Assembly: GCA_029243025.1 (NCBI GenBank)
Contig: JAQWSU010000022.1
Location: 1-64,000 of the forward strand
DNA length: 64,000 nt
Reading direction: 5' to 3'
DNA from: Pirellulaceae bacterium
GTDB lineage: Bacteria; Planctomycetota; Planctomycetia; Pirellulales; Pirellulaceae
Below the pieces are notes generated by a model, which worked only from the letters and a program-made list of their open reading frames with translations, was not told the DNA's origin and did not search any database. Shown here in pieces: positions 43,129 to 52,856 of this stretch. Position 1 is the stretch's first letter; every line of letters starts with the position of its first letter. The translations under genes were made by a program, and so were the position numbers.

Positions 43129-44091
43129 ATGTCAATCACGATTTTGGTTATCATCTCAGCATTTGTCGGAGTTGCCGCTCTGGTTGGCGGTCTCGCATCT
43201 TTAGTGAATGGTGCAACGGAAAGCATCGCCGAAGATCGACTCGGTGTTTTGACCGGCAAGGTGAAGAAGGGCAATGTCGAGCAGGACGCGACTGTGGTCT
43301 CCAGACCGCTCGACGATATGCCGAATGCGGTCGAGGAGATGGTCGCGAAGTTTCTGAACCTGACGCTGTTTTTGGAGCAAGCCAATATTAATTTCACGCC
43401 CAGCAAATTTCTGCTGATTGTGGGGGCGCTCGCAGGCGCTGGCGCGTTTGTTGTGCTCGTCGCTGGCTTGTCCCCGTTGTTCGCTCCGCTCGCAGCTCTC
43501 GCTCTGGCCAGTCTGCCGTTTGTGTACGCAGTTTTCGCACGGAAGATGCGTAAAAAAGCATTTGCGAAACAGTTACCCGAAGCGCTTGAACTGATTGCTC
43601 GCGCTTTGCGTTCCGGCCACAGTCTCGGAGCTGGATTCCAGTTGGTTGCATCAGAAATGCAAGATCCAATCTCAACCGAGTTCCGGCGTTGTTACGAGGA
43701 ACAGAATCTTGGTATTCCCATGAATGATGCTTTGGATTCGCTGGCCAATCGTGTGCCAAATCTGGACTTGCGATTCTTTGCGACGGCTGTCATTTTGCAG
43801 CGACAGACAGGTGGTGACCTCGCTGAGATCCTCGATAAGATCGGCTATTTAATCCGTGAGCGTTTCAAGATTTGGGGGCAAGTGCAGGCGTTGACCGGAG
43901 AAGGGCGGCTGTCGGGAATCGTCTTGTTGGCCCTACCTCCCGCTCTCTTCGCGGTCATGTTGAGGCTCAATTACGGCTACATCATGTTGTTGTTTGAAGA
44001 TCCGATGGGAAAACAAATGCTTGCCTTTGCCATCGTAATGCAGCTTGTCGGGGCAATCGTTATCAAGAAGATCGTCAATATTAAAGTTTAG
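43129..44091 (+). CDS. tadB: Tad pilus inner-membrane platform protein TadB
   Basis: 320 residues with N-terminal spans (about 1-25 and 100-140), a T2SF/GspF domain (about 148-270; LPEALELIARALRSGHSLGAGF and RQTGGDLAEILDKIG) and C-terminal spans (about 260-320). It forms the membrane platform with TadC that couples CpaF to pilin polymerisation. 46 bp after cpaF. Confidence 0.92.
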   Translation: MSITILVIISAFVGVAALVGGLASLVNGATESIAEDRLGVLTGKVKKGNVEQDATVVSRPLDDMPNAVEEMVAKFLNLTLFLEQANINFTPSKFLLIVGALAGAGAFVVLVAGLSPLFAPLAALALASLPFVYAVFARKMRKKAFAKQLPEALELIARALRSGHSLGAGFQLVASEMQDPISTEFRRCYEEQNLGIPMNDALDSLANRVPNLDLRFFATAVILQRQTGGDLAEILDKIGYLIRERFKIWGQVQALTGEGRLSGIVLLALPPALFAVMLRLNYGYIMLLFEDPMGKQMLAFAIVMQLVGAIVIKKIVNIKV

Positions 44092-44145
44092 GCCCAACTC
44101 GAAATACAGGTCCGTGTACCTTCACGACTTTAAGGGACCATCGCT

Positions 44146-45108
44146 ATGTTGTTTGCAATCGTTGACTCCACCTTCACGATCTCCGCTGCGATTTTTGTCG
44201 CGTTTTCTACTGGGGCGTGGTGGCTGATGGACCTAATCGCATCGCGAAACACACGAGCCACTGAACGTCTGAGTGAACTTCATGACCCACGGAGGCGAAC
44301 GAGTGAAAAAAATCCCGAGAATCGATCTGAAAAAGTTGTGAACGTCCTGAAAAAAGCGTCTCCGGCATTGGCGAAACCGTTGCAGCCCAAAACCGAAGGT
44401 GAGCAAGATAAGCTGAAATTGAGACTCGCACATGCTGGGTTTCGTAATGAGACTGCCCCCGGCTTTTTCCTCTCCATGAAATTCGTCGGACTGATCGGCG
44501 GATTCGTTTTAGCTGGCGGGTCAGTGTTGTTCACCGGTGTTAGTCAAGCCGTGCTGATGCGGGTCGTCGCCTGTGGGGGAGTCCTGTTTTACCTGCCTGA
44601 TGGGATCGTTTGGCTTCTGAGTCGGCGACGAAAGCAAGCCATTTTTCTTAGCCTGCCCGATGCGCTTGATTTGATGGTCGTTTGTGTCGAAGCTGGTTTG
44701 GGCTTGGATCAGGCCATGCGTAAGGTTGCTGAAGAAATGACCAAATCACATCGAGTCATTGCCGAAGAATTCGCCATCTGCAATTTCCAACTCCAAATGG
44801 GGAAGACCCGCCGTGAGGTGTTGCAAGATCTTGGGAACCGGACTGGAGTTGATGATCTGCGTGCGTTAGCTGCTGTGTTGATTCAAGCTGAAAAATTCGG
44901 TGCAAGCGTAGGGCAGGCGTTGCGTGTGCAAAGTGACTCGATGCGTACGAGGCGACGTCAACTGGCGGAAGAAAAAGCAGCAAAAACGGCTGTGCAGCTA
45001 ATCTTTCCGTTGGTGCTCTTTATTTTTCCGGGGATCTTTGTCGTGTTGGTGGGACCCGCAGCCATCACGATGGTGCGAGAAATGTTCCCCGCGATGAATG
45101 GCGGGTAG
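44146..45108 (+). CDS. tadC: Tad pilus inner-membrane platform protein TadC
   Basis: 320 residues, same overall plan as TadB: N-terminal membrane span, charged region, two central spans (about 105-145), the T2SF domain (about 165-285; SLPDALDLMVVCVEAGLGLDQAM and GASVGQALRVQSDSMR) and a final span (about 285-310). AAGGGA precedes the ATG. It is 54 bp after tadB and completes the core inner-membrane machine. Confidence 0.92.
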   Translation: MLFAIVDSTFTISAAIFVAFSTGAWWLMDLIASRNTRATERLSELHDPRRRTSEKNPENRSEKVVNVLKKASPALAKPLQPKTEGEQDKLKLRLAHAGFRNETAPGFFLSMKFVGLIGGFVLAGGSVLFTGVSQAVLMRVVACGGVLFYLPDGIVWLLSRRRKQAIFLSLPDALDLMVVCVEAGLGLDQAMRKVAEEMTKSHRVIAEEFAICNFQLQMGKTRREVLQDLGNRTGVDDLRALAAVLIQAEKFGASVGQALRVQSDSMRTRRRQLAEEKAAKTAVQLIFPLVLFIFPGIFVVLVGPAAITMVREMFPAMNGG

Positions 45109-45383
45109 TCGATCGAACGCAGCCGATTGGCAATGGAGGTTGACTCATGAAAGAGTCTGACTGCGTAAAATTGAGCGGTTATGAGAGTGAATGGTGTTAG
45201 CACCATTTGGTTCACGGTAGGACTTCTTCGGCGGCGATACTTAAGGTTAGAGATCGATAGCCCACGCTAGCAGCTCGTTGATGAAACAGGGATTCGTCAG
45301 CCTCCTGGGAATGACTCTTGCAGCGAGAGTCGTGGGAGACCTTAAGGGAAAACGTTTTCCCAATGCAGATGGAGATGCATAAT
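45109..45383. other. tadC downstream leader with tiny frames and a palindrome
   Basis: 275 bp. A 17-codon frame (45147-45200) follows a strong GGAGG. A 33-codon frame (45281-45382, MKQGFVSLLGMTLAARVVGD at its start) ends 1 nt before the next gene's ATG. A perfect 16-bp palindrome lies at 45346-45361. These could be leader peptides, but none is certain. Confidence 0.35.
45346..45361. promoter_or_regulatory. Perfect 16-bp palindrome GGGAAAACGTTTTCCC
   Basis: Self-complementary without spacer, 22 bp before the start of the secreted protein gene at 45384. Could be an operator or an mRNA hairpin affecting its translation. Confidence 0.4.
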
Positions 45384-45935
45384 ATGCCGCGAGTCAGGAT
45401 CGCTTTATTGACGGGCCTCGCCCTTCTGATCACATTCTCATCAGTCGAAGCTGGCTGGCACGAATTCTGGCATCGGGTTCACACCGATTTCCATCGAAAT
45501 AACTGCTGGCCAGAGCCGTTTACGACAATTGATCGTCGCGCAGTGCGAGCGCCTTTTCACGCGATGGTGCGGAATGGCTGGCGCCTGCAAAACACGCTTG
45601 GAGCAGCCTATTTTCATCATGAGACCAACGTGTTGAACGATGCGGGTAAACGAAAGCTTTACTGGATCCTGGCCAACTCACCAGAACAGTTTAAGACGGT
45701 CTACGTCTACCAGTCTTATGATTCTGAGATTTCCGAAAAACGACTCGACTCCGTTCAACAGACGCTGGCGCAATTGCTGCCGGATCAAGCGATGCCGTCA
45801 GTGCTACCATCGTTGGCCGAGCCCGTGGGGGCGTCAGCTGATTATGTCGATCAGGTCGACCGCAAAATGCGTTCGACGATCCCAAATCCCCGTCTACCGT
45901 CCTTCCAAGCTGCAGGCGGTTTGAGTGGCGGGTAA
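45384..45935 (+). CDS. Small exported protein linked to the Tad locus (unrecognised)
   Basis: 183 residues with a signal peptide (about 1-23, ending SSVEAG). The mature part has a HEFWHRVHTDFHRNNCWPEP segment rich in His and Trp, then a folded-looking region (ANSPEQFKTVYVYQSY) and a low-complexity Pro/Ser/Gly-rich end. No known domain. Position after tadC and before a TPR lipoprotein suggests an envelope accessory function. Start chosen at 45384 for the signal peptide; longer in-frame starts at 45318, 45363, 45369 and 45375 exist. A strong terminator follows. Confidence 0.6.
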   Translation: MPRVRIALLTGLALLITFSSVEAGWHEFWHRVHTDFHRNNCWPEPFTTIDRRAVRAPFHAMVRNGWRLQNTLGAAYFHHETNVLNDAGKRKLYWILANSPEQFKTVYVYQSYDSEISEKRLDSVQQTLAQLLPDQAMPSVLPSLAEPVGASADYVDQVDRKMRSTIPNPRLPSFQAAGGLSGG

Positions 45936-45965
45936 GCGCAAAAACGGCTATTGATGAGAGCATCA

Positions 45966-45999
45966 GCCCGCCTGGCGATCACGCCGGGCGGGCTTTTTT
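45966..45999 (+). terminator. Rho-independent terminator after the Tad-linked secreted protein
   Basis: 12-bp stem gcccgcctggcg/cgccgggcgggc (one G-T pair), loop atca, then six T residues. Confidence 0.93.
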
Positions 46000-46204
46000 C
46001 TTTGGTTTCCTCCCGCTCAGATTGGGCGCCTGCGAGCAACGCTCTTGACCGCTATCGTCGTTAAAGTCGCCGCATCTCTCAGAATTCAACTCAAGCGATC
46101 CCTTTGGCAAGTCGATGCTGAGTATACGATGTGCGGTGTTTCAATCACGGGCGCGTCTGTTGTAGGTACTCCGGCGCGATGCCGCATGAACAGGGAGGTT
46201 GGTC

Positions 46205-47542
46205 GTGGCTCTCAAACAATGGAAACGAACTGCAGTCGTCTTGTTGGGGGTTAGCCTCGTTGGTTGTAAATCTGGGACGGACAAAACGCCTGTTCGCATG
46301 GATTCGTTCTTGAACCGGCAGAGTTCGTCGGCTGGGGCTGCTGCCGGATCGGGCGATCTTCAAGCCATGTCGCCGCAAAGCGTTGCCGCTCTTAAGACGG
46401 CGGGAAACGGCGGGCAAACGTCATTTGGGAAAGTCACCGCGGTAATGAAAGATGCGTTGACCATTGATCCCAGGGTGAGCCAATCGGCCGATCCAACTGA
46501 CTTGGCCCACGATCCGGGGGAATTGCAACCCAAATTGTACCTATCCGCAGCGGCTCTTTATGAGCAGGCGGGGGATTTGGAATCCGCGGCTGAAAAATAC
46601 GAACAACTACTTGTGATTGATTCGACCCACCGTGAAGGGCTTGTTGGTTACGGGAGATTGAAGCATCGGCAAGGTGATTTAGACGGAGCGATTGAAGTTT
46701 ATCGCTTGGCGGCAACACAGTATGGTGATGATCCGATTGTTTTGAATGATCTTGGCTTGTGCTTAGCGCGGTCAGGTCGTTCCCAGGAAGCTGTTGAGAG
46801 TCTACAAGCCGCTATTCAATTAAAACCCGAGAGCTTGTTGTATCGGAACAATTTGGCTGCCGTGCTCGTCGAAGCAGACCGTTCGAACGAGGCCGTGACC
46901 GCGCTAGAGCAGTCGTATGGGCCAGCGGTTGCCCACTACAATGTGGCTTATCTTTTGAAGCAACAGGGCAAAGGGCAAGATGCCATCGTCCATTTTAACG
47001 AAGCGTTGAGGCTCAATCCGTCAATGCAACCTGCTCGCATCATGCTCGACCAGATGGCGCCGCAAATCGGAACGCTGCCGCAACATCTCCAACGTCCGTC
47101 CGCAGGAGATAAACTACGAACCAGCAGTCGATCGCCAGCCCGCCGACCAGGATCGGTACCCATTTCAGAGCCCCGAGTTGATCCTGGGACGGATGCTGCG
47201 ATGACTCCATCCAATGATTTGACTCGACTTGGATCACGGATTTCGTCTCCGTCGGAGGTCATGCCCAGCGTTGCGATCGAGCACCTGAAGCCGGTCCAAG
47301 CGGTAATCGTACCGGCCGAAGCGGAAAAAGTTCCGTCGTTCGTAACGCAGGCAACTTTTGCACAGCCGTTATCGCCAAAGATTCGTCAGCCTGAGACGGT
47401 GGCGACGAAAGCTGTTGAACATCGGATTCGGATTCCGCTTTCGCGGAAAACGAAATCAAAAGAATCCAGTTTGGTTCCGCCTTCACCGTCCGAGCTGAAA
47501 TCGCAGCGGTTGCCCGAATTCTTGCCCGTACAGGATGATTGA
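46205..47542 (+). CDS. TPR-repeat lipoprotein (TadD-like)
   Basis: 445 residues: a lipoprotein signal with lipobox LVGCK (Cys near 20), at least four TPR units (about 108-275; LYEQAGDLESAAEKYEQLL and LARSGRSQEAVESLQAAI are clear), then a Pro/Ser/Arg-rich tail without structure. TadD proteins of Tad loci are TPR lipoproteins that help secretin assembly, and the position at the end of the locus fits. GTG at 46205 has GGGAGG 6 nt upstream; the TTG at 46199 directly abuts that site and is unlikely. Confidence 0.78.
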   Translation: MALKQWKRTAVVLLGVSLVGCKSGTDKTPVRMDSFLNRQSSSAGAAAGSGDLQAMSPQSVAALKTAGNGGQTSFGKVTAVMKDALTIDPRVSQSADPTDLAHDPGELQPKLYLSAAALYEQAGDLESAAEKYEQLLVIDSTHREGLVGYGRLKHRQGDLDGAIEVYRLAATQYGDDPIVLNDLGLCLARSGRSQEAVESLQAAIQLKPESLLYRNNLAAVLVEADRSNEAVTALEQSYGPAVAHYNVAYLLKQQGKGQDAIVHFNEALRLNPSMQPARIMLDQMAPQIGTLPQHLQRPSAGDKLRTSSRSPARRPGSVPISEPRVDPGTDAAMTPSNDLTRLGSRISSPSEVMPSVAIEHLKPVQAVIVPAEAEKVPSFVTQATFAQPLSPKIRQPETVATKAVEHRIRIPLSRKTKSKESSLVPPSPSELKSQRLPEFLPVQDD

Positions 47543-47557
47543 ACGGCCGCTGCAGAA

Positions 47558-49048
47558 TCAATTCTTCAGGTCATCTATGCGTTGCTGTAACGCTTTCATG
47601 ATGATCGGGCCGACTTCGGGGCCACAACTGTTGATCTCGCCGTATTGGGATTTCTGACGACCGTATGCATAGGGTGCCAGTTGGTCCCATTGCCGCTTCG
47701 GAATGATGTATCCAATTTCGTCGTTTGCGAGCCCGATTAGCATCCATGGAGATGAGCCCATCATCGCTTTCAGAGGCCGTTCGAGGGCCGCATCGGGATA
47801 GTCGACGTTGGGTTCCACTGGGATCTGATATTTGCCGTAAACGAGCTCTGGATAAATCTCGCCCGGAACGCAGGCTACTTTGAGTTCGCCAAGGCCCAGG
47901 CATGCGACTTCGGTGGCGATGGCGAGCGAATTCTTGAGGGGAAGTCGACCGAGCGGTTGGTTGGCGTCGTTGAAGTCACCTGTCCATGAGACTCCGGGGC
48001 GTTGTAGAACGCCCACCAGTCGTGCAGTTCGGTAGAGCTGATTTTGTAAAGGGATTGCCACGCTTTGTTGCGAAATTCTCAAGGGTGTCAATTGAATCGG
48101 TTCGGCTGCCTTGGTTGCCCGCATGGCTAACTTGGCGACTGCTTTGCCATATTGTTTCGCGTAGTGAAAGTTTCCCCGTTGAAGCGGTTGCCCCTGTTCA
48201 TTTCTGATTCCATCAGCCGGTGGTGCCATCAGCCCACCAACTTCTCCGGAGAAGTAGGCAACCGGGCAGTTGTATGCCTTCTCGAGGACTGCGATCGTTA
48301 TCGCTGGAAAGTCGGCTGTGATCAGCGTGTTTTTCGAGCCGAGTGCCTCCGGGTGGCAGCTCCATACGACTAACAGGCCGACATTCTGTGAGGGATCCGT
48401 CACTCGTGTAAACTTTAAAACTCGGAGGGTGGCTGCTTTGACTTCTGGCTTGCGGCTGTCGCCAACGAGAGTTGGATCAGTGGCCGCTCCAAACGTGGCA
48501 TACACGGGTACGGCTTTTGACGCCGCCGCTTGAGTTACTGCCACGATTTTGTCCACGAGCGATTCAAGATAGGCTTCGTCGACACCGCGGTGAAAGGGTG
48601 ATTTGCCCCAAAGTCCAATCGTATCAGGTCCCTCATGGTTGTGTGTGCTGCTCACCATGACGTAGTCAAAGTCAGGTAGCTGCTGCCGGATTCGTTTCAC
48701 CGTTGGTAGCTGCAATCCGACGACATCGACCGTTACCCATGCGATCTTCTTTGAGCCCTCTTGGAAGACAACACTTGTCGCTCGCAGTGGGTCATGGATC
48801 CCCGTTGCTTGGCGCCCCCACCCGTAGCCTGCCAGCCAAACCGGATGGTTGGTTCGAATGCTGGGGGTGATGTCGATTGACTCGATGCCAACTTGGAGCG
48901 GGCCTGCGGGTGGCTGCATTGGCTCCGCAGCAAGAGTGCGGTTTGCAGAAAGCAGGACCAAGTTCATGCTGATCGCCAGGACAAAAATCGTCGTTTGGCC
49001 TATTTGTGCCAGACGGATTCGCTTCAGGTGATGAAAATTAAGCTTCAT
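47558..49048 (-). CDS. Exported neutral/alkaline ceramidase-like protein
   Basis: 496 residues with a signal peptide (about 20-41). The N-terminal domain of neutral ceramidases is recognisable: LQVGIESIDITPSI, HPVWLAGYGWGR, IAWVTVDVVGL and the zinc-binding VMVSSTHNHEGPDT. Related segments YFSGEVGGLMAPP and GLANDEIGYIIPKRQW follow. It is shorter than the bacterial neutral ceramidases (about 650 residues) and lacks their C-terminal domain. Planctomycete genomes hold many such proteins with unproven substrates, so hydrolysis of ceramide is not assured. Convergent with the TPR gene. Confidence 0.78.
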   Translation of the reverse strand: MKLNFHHLKRIRLAQIGQTTIFVLAISMNLVLLSANRTLAAEPMQPPAGPLQVGIESIDITPSIRTNHPVWLAGYGWGRQATGIHDPLRATSVVFQEGSKKIAWVTVDVVGLQLPTVKRIRQQLPDFDYVMVSSTHNHEGPDTIGLWGKSPFHRGVDEAYLESLVDKIVAVTQAAASKAVPVYATFGAATDPTLVGDSRKPEVKAATLRVLKFTRVTDPSQNVGLLVVWSCHPEALGSKNTLITADFPAITIAVLEKAYNCPVAYFSGEVGGLMAPPADGIRNEQGQPLQRGNFHYAKQYGKAVAKLAMRATKAAEPIQLTPLRISQQSVAIPLQNQLYRTARLVGVLQRPGVSWTGDFNDANQPLGRLPLKNSLAIATEVACLGLGELKVACVPGEIYPELVYGKYQIPVEPNVDYPDAALERPLKAMMGSSPWMLIGLANDEIGYIIPKRQWDQLAPYAYGRQKSQYGEINSCGPEVGPIIMKALQQRIDDLKN

Positions 49049-49112
49049 GACGTCTTTGCCGTGTGTGTAGCGAACTGGCCTGCCAATGGCTGTGTTTCGG
49101 AAAAGAAGCCCT

Positions 49113-49146
49113 CACCGTGACACCCTATCCACCGTGACACCCTATC
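49113..49146. repeat. 17-bp perfect tandem duplication
   Basis: Two exact copies of caccgtgacaccctatc in the divergent region between the ceramidase-like and transporter genes. Confidence 0.95.
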
Positions 49147-49284
49147 GGCTTCGTCTGGGAAAATCACCAGCAATGTAGATGATCGTGGCCTGCAGCAGCT
49201 TGTCGCCGCTCCTCAATCTGCATTAGAATCTGAGATCTTTAAGTTGCAACCCTCACGTTCTTCAGCCGAGTGGGATCTCACAAG

Positions 49285-50646
49285 ATGAATAGTTTAGTAC
49301 GCGTACAGCTTTCGATCATGATGTTTCTCCAGTTTTTTGTCTGGGGAGCTTGGTACGTGACTGCTCCGAACTATCTCAGCACCATTGGTTTTGATGCGGG
49401 GAACGTGGGCGACACCTTTACCGTTGGACCTATCGCGGGCCTAATTACGCCGCTCCTGGTTGGGCTGATTGCCGATCGATTCTTGTCGGCTCAAAAGGTT
49501 TTGGGGATTCTGCATTTGCTCGGGGGGGTCATTATGTTTGGCGCAATCACCGTCATGCAGCAAGAATCGCCGTCGCCCGGACTTCTGAATTGGGGGTTCT
49601 TTCTCGGCTACATGCTCACTTACTATCCCACACTCGCCCTCACAAACACGATTGCGATGAAGAACATGAGCGATCCGGAAAAAGATTTTCCGGGAATTCG
49701 TGTGCTGGGAACGATCGGCTGGATCGCAGCTGGCCTCGTGCTCACCTTCGCAAACCTCGAAACCAATGTTGGCATGTTTTACTTGGCTGCCGGTACCGCG
49801 ATCGTACTCGGATTGTTCAGCTTCACACTTCCGGATACGCCACCCGTGAAAGGTGAACCGGTAAGCATCAGCCAGTTATTTGGTTTGGACGCTTTTGCAC
49901 TTTTCAAGGATCGATCGTACTTTGTATTTATCATTTGTTCGATGTTGATCTGCATTCCGCTTGCCTTTTATTACCAGATTGCAAGTCGAGTTGTGGAATT
50001 GACGCAGCTACCAATCGGCTTGACGATGTCCTACGGACAAATGTCAGAAATCTTTTTCATGCTTGTTATGCCGCTATTTTTCGCTCGCCTAGGGGTGAAG
50101 TGGATGTTGGCAGTCGGCATGTTGGCATGGGTCGTTCGCTATGCCTTGTTTGCGATTGGAGCTCCTGATGAAATCCGTTGGATGATCATCCTCGGTGTGG
50201 TGCTGCACGGCATCTGCTACGACTTCTTTTTCGTCACCGGACAAATCTATACGGACAAAAAGGCTCCAAAACCGATTCGTGCTCAAGCTCAAGGTTTGTT
50301 GGTGATGCTGACGCTGGGGCTTGGCATGATGATTGGTGCACAGATTGCCGCTTCGGTTGAGGCAACGAACACGCCTGCTAAGGCGATTAGCCTTAACGAG
50401 CAAGTTGTTGAGAAAACGAAAGAGTATGCTTCGTTAGAAGAGGCGATCGGAACGGGGACTGCGGAGCCTGGACAACTCGATGCACTCAACAAGGAAAAGA
50501 ATGACTTGCGTCACCAGGCTTTGGCCGCCATGCAGTGGAAATCGTTATGGGCATTTCCAGCGATTTTTGCCGCTGTCATCCTCGTTGTTTTCGTGATCGC
50601 CTTTCACGACAATTCGGACAAGGATTCCACGGCCGAGAGCGCCTAA
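49285..50646 (+). CDS. MFS nucleoside:H+ symporter-like transporter
   Basis: 453 residues with about 12 membrane spans. The N-terminal [20 protein letters not shown] and the later [35 protein letters not shown] segments are typical of the NupG/XapB nucleoside permease family. It probably imports nucleosides with protons; solute unproven. A charged insert (about 375-415) lies before the last span. ATG at 49285 is preferred over the GTG at 49270. Divergent from the ceramidase-like gene. Confidence 0.82.
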   Translation: MNSLVRVQLSIMMFLQFFVWGAWYVTAPNYLSTIGFDAGNVGDTFTVGPIAGLITPLLVGLIADRFLSAQKVLGILHLLGGVIMFGAITVMQQESPSPGLLNWGFFLGYMLTYYPTLALTNTIAMKNMSDPEKDFPGIRVLGTIGWIAAGLVLTFANLETNVGMFYLAAGTAIVLGLFSFTLPDTPPVKGEPVSISQLFGLDAFALFKDRSYFVFIICSMLICIPLAFYYQIASRVVELTQLPIGLTMSYGQMSEIFFMLVMPLFFARLGVKWMLAVGMLAWVVRYALFAIGAPDEIRWMIILGVVLHGICYDFFFVTGQIYTDKKAPKPIRAQAQGLLVMLTLGLGMMIGAQIAASVEATNTPAKAISLNEQVVEKTKEYASLEEAIGTGTAEPGQLDALNKEKNDLRHQALAAMQWKSLWAFPAIFAAVILVVFVIAFHDNSDKDSTAESA

Positions 50647-51260
50647 TCAAGAGTGCCGATATTTTCTGCTCAGTGGACGGCTTTCTGACGCTCCGCGGTT
50701 CGAGTAACTGTCCAGGCATTTCGCTGAGCGAATTCGTGAGAAAAAGCTGTATTTCTCGTGCTAGATCCTGCCGGTTGCGGCAACATTTTCTTCACTGCTA
50801 GCCGAGCGGAAGAAGTTCTGCCGCCTTTTGGCTGCAAAACGGGAGCGAGGCCTGTCGATTTCGATAGATGGCCGTTATTTCAGTCGACCTCGATGATGTG
50901 AAGCGGGTGTCGCTCGTTGTAAATTGCTTGTATGTATCGACTTCCGTTCTTTCGTTTGGCAGGATTGGGCAGTGGGTACGGTTTTGGCCTCCTACTGCCT
51001 ACGATAGCATTTGAAGCGTTTTGCATCGTTGTGGGGTGGCTCATCCGCTTGTCAAACCGACGAAAAGGGTAAGCATTGGACGCACGTTGCACGACCGCTT
51101 TAATTTACGAGGCCCCAAACTGGCCAATCATTCAATCGAACGTAACGATCGATTGAACTTGTGAACGAAAGTTGCCAGGATTTCGTATCAACTGCAACTC
51201 GTTTCACGAGAACCAGTTTGGGAGCCTCCTACTCGTCGGGTATGGAGAGAGAGGAAAAAG
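50647..51260. other. 614-bp region before htrA
   Basis: Contains one plausible short membrane ORF (50932-51072) and, immediately before htrA, a purine-rich binding site (gagagaggaaaaag). No terminator or promoter was identified with confidence. Confidence 0.5.
50932..51072 (+). CDS. Possible small membrane protein (46 aa)
   Basis: The frame reads MYRLPFFRLAGLGSGYGFGL and continues hydrophobic (LLPTIAFEAFCIVVGWLIRL) to a basic end (SNRRKG). Its amphipathic start, single strong membrane span and positive-inside tail look protein-like, but there is no clear Shine-Dalgarno and no recognised family. An in-frame stop lies 9 nt upstream, so it cannot be extended. Confidence 0.4.
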   Translation: MYRLPFFRLAGLGSGYGFGLLLPTIAFEAFCIVVGWLIRLSNRRKG

Positions 51261-52757
51261 ATGAGAAGAAAAAACATTGTGATTGCTTTGGTTCCATTGT
51301 CTCTGATTGCCGCTGTTCTAATCCAATCTGCGGTTAGTAATCCTCGAACATCCACTTCTGAGGTTCGGGCGGTCGATCATGCTGAAAGCATGTCAACTGC
51401 CTTCCGAAATGCGGCGGATGCGGTGCTACCGACGGTTGTGAAGATCAAGTCAGTGGCGACCTCGCAAAACGTCGTGCGACGTGGCTCCGGCCGCCCTGAT
51501 CGAATCCCTGAAGGCTTTCGCGGCTTTGAAGACTTTTTCGGACCCGAGGGTTTTTCGAATCCTGAACAATTTGAACGTGCTCCTCGTCGGCAAGGTACGG
51601 GGTCCGGCATCGTGATTCAGGAGTCGGGTTTAGTGCTCACCAACAATCACGTTGTGGAAGGGGCCGATGTTGTTACAGTCGAGTTGCCTGATGGAAGAGA
51701 GTACACCGCCGAGAACATCCGCACGGATCCGCAAACGGATCTCGCGATTCTGAGAATCAAAGGAGCAGGGAAGCTGAAGGCGGCTAAACTCGGCAATTCG
51801 GATAGGACACGTATCGGTGACTGGGTGTTGGCAGTTGGTAATCCGTTCGAATTAGAGGCATCCGTCAGCGCTGGAATCATCAGTGCCAAGGGGCGGTCCC
51901 TAGGTTCTGCTCAACGCGCCAGTTTCTTGCAGACCGATGCAGCAATCAACCCCGGGAACTCGGGTGGTCCACTGGTCAACTTGCGCGGCGAAGTCGTTGG
52001 TATCAACACGGCTATTGCTTCTTCGTCAGGTGGCTATCAGGGGATCGGGTTTGCCATTCCGATCAATCTTGCGAAATGGGTGGCCAAACAATTGGTCAGT
52101 AGCGGCACGGTCAGTCGAGCGTGGTTAGGTGTCAGCATCAGTCCCGTGACTCAAGAGTCAGCTGAGACACTGAACATTGATCCGCGAACACCGGGTGTTG
52201 TTGTTCAGCAAGTTGGCGAAGACACGCCTGCAGAGCGAGCAGGTGTCCGACCAGGTGATGTGATCACGCATTTCGGTGACAAGTCGGTTGCCGGACCGGC
52301 CGAATTACAGCGAGCGGTCGAACGAGCACCGCTTGGTACCAGCGAGACCTTACGAGTTTTACGTCGAGGAAAACGGGTCAATCTAAAGGTGGAAGCCGAG
52401 GCATTGCCAGATCAAATCGCATCCACCGGCCGACAAGATCGATCGCCGCAGGAAGACAATATTGTCGAAGATGCATCGCTTGGTATTCGTGTCTCGGACG
52501 TGACTGCTGACCTTGCCAACAAGATGAAGCTGAACACGGAGGACGGTGTGGTCGTCGTTGACGTTGCATCTGGAAGTGTCGCAGCTGAAAGTGGCGTCGC
52601 TCGCGGAATGTTGATTTTGGAGATTGATGGAGCTGAGGTCGATTCATCACGTCAATTCCAAGAGTCGGTAGGGAAGGGCGATCTGGACAAAGGAATTACC
52701 TTGACAGTCAAAGTACCAGGCGTTGGTACGCGTTTTCTGATCCTCAAAAACCGATAA
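51261..52757 (+). CDS. HtrA/DegP-type periplasmic serine protease
   Basis: 498 residues: a signal anchor (about 5-24), a trypsin-like protease domain (about 45-285) with the catalytic triad His130 (TNNHVVEG), Asp160 (QTDLAIL) and Ser234 (PGNSGGPL), and two PDZ domains (about 290-380 and 410-490). Substrate-gated degradation or refolding of envelope proteins is the known family role. A Gly/Arg/Phe-rich LA-loop-like insert (about 75-112) precedes the His. A good terminator follows. ATG follows a purine-rich site. Confidence 0.93.
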   Translation: MRRKNIVIALVPLSLIAAVLIQSAVSNPRTSTSEVRAVDHAESMSTAFRNAADAVLPTVVKIKSVATSQNVVRRGSGRPDRIPEGFRGFEDFFGPEGFSNPEQFERAPRRQGTGSGIVIQESGLVLTNNHVVEGADVVTVELPDGREYTAENIRTDPQTDLAILRIKGAGKLKAAKLGNSDRTRIGDWVLAVGNPFELEASVSAGIISAKGRSLGSAQRASFLQTDAAINPGNSGGPLVNLRGEVVGINTAIASSSGGYQGIGFAIPINLAKWVAKQLVSSGTVSRAWLGVSISPVTQESAETLNIDPRTPGVVVQQVGEDTPAERAGVRPGDVITHFGDKSVAGPAELQRAVERAPLGTSETLRVLRRGKRVNLKVEAEALPDQIASTGRQDRSPQEDNIVEDASLGIRVSDVTADLANKMKLNTEDGVVVVDVASGSVAAESGVARGMLILEIDGAEVDSSRQFQESVGKGDLDKGITLTVKVPGVGTRFLILKNR

Positions 52758-52776
52758 GTTGTTTTTCTTCTCTCGT

Positions 52777-52811
52777 CGCTGCTGCCTGCTATGCAGGCGG
52801 CGGCGTTTTTT
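52777..52811 (+). terminator. Rho-independent terminator after htrA
   Basis: 13-bp stem cgctgctgcctgc/gcaggcggcggcg with two G-T pairs, loop tat, then six T residues. Confidence 0.9.
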
Positions 52812-52856
52812 GCGCGCTGACCTGAAAAGTAGTATATTCGCCGCAACGGGCTGAAC

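Noticed and set aside
51261-51290. Sigma-E/sigma-32 type promoter for htrA
   Set aside because: A GAACTT box near 51157 has no matching -10 at the right distance.
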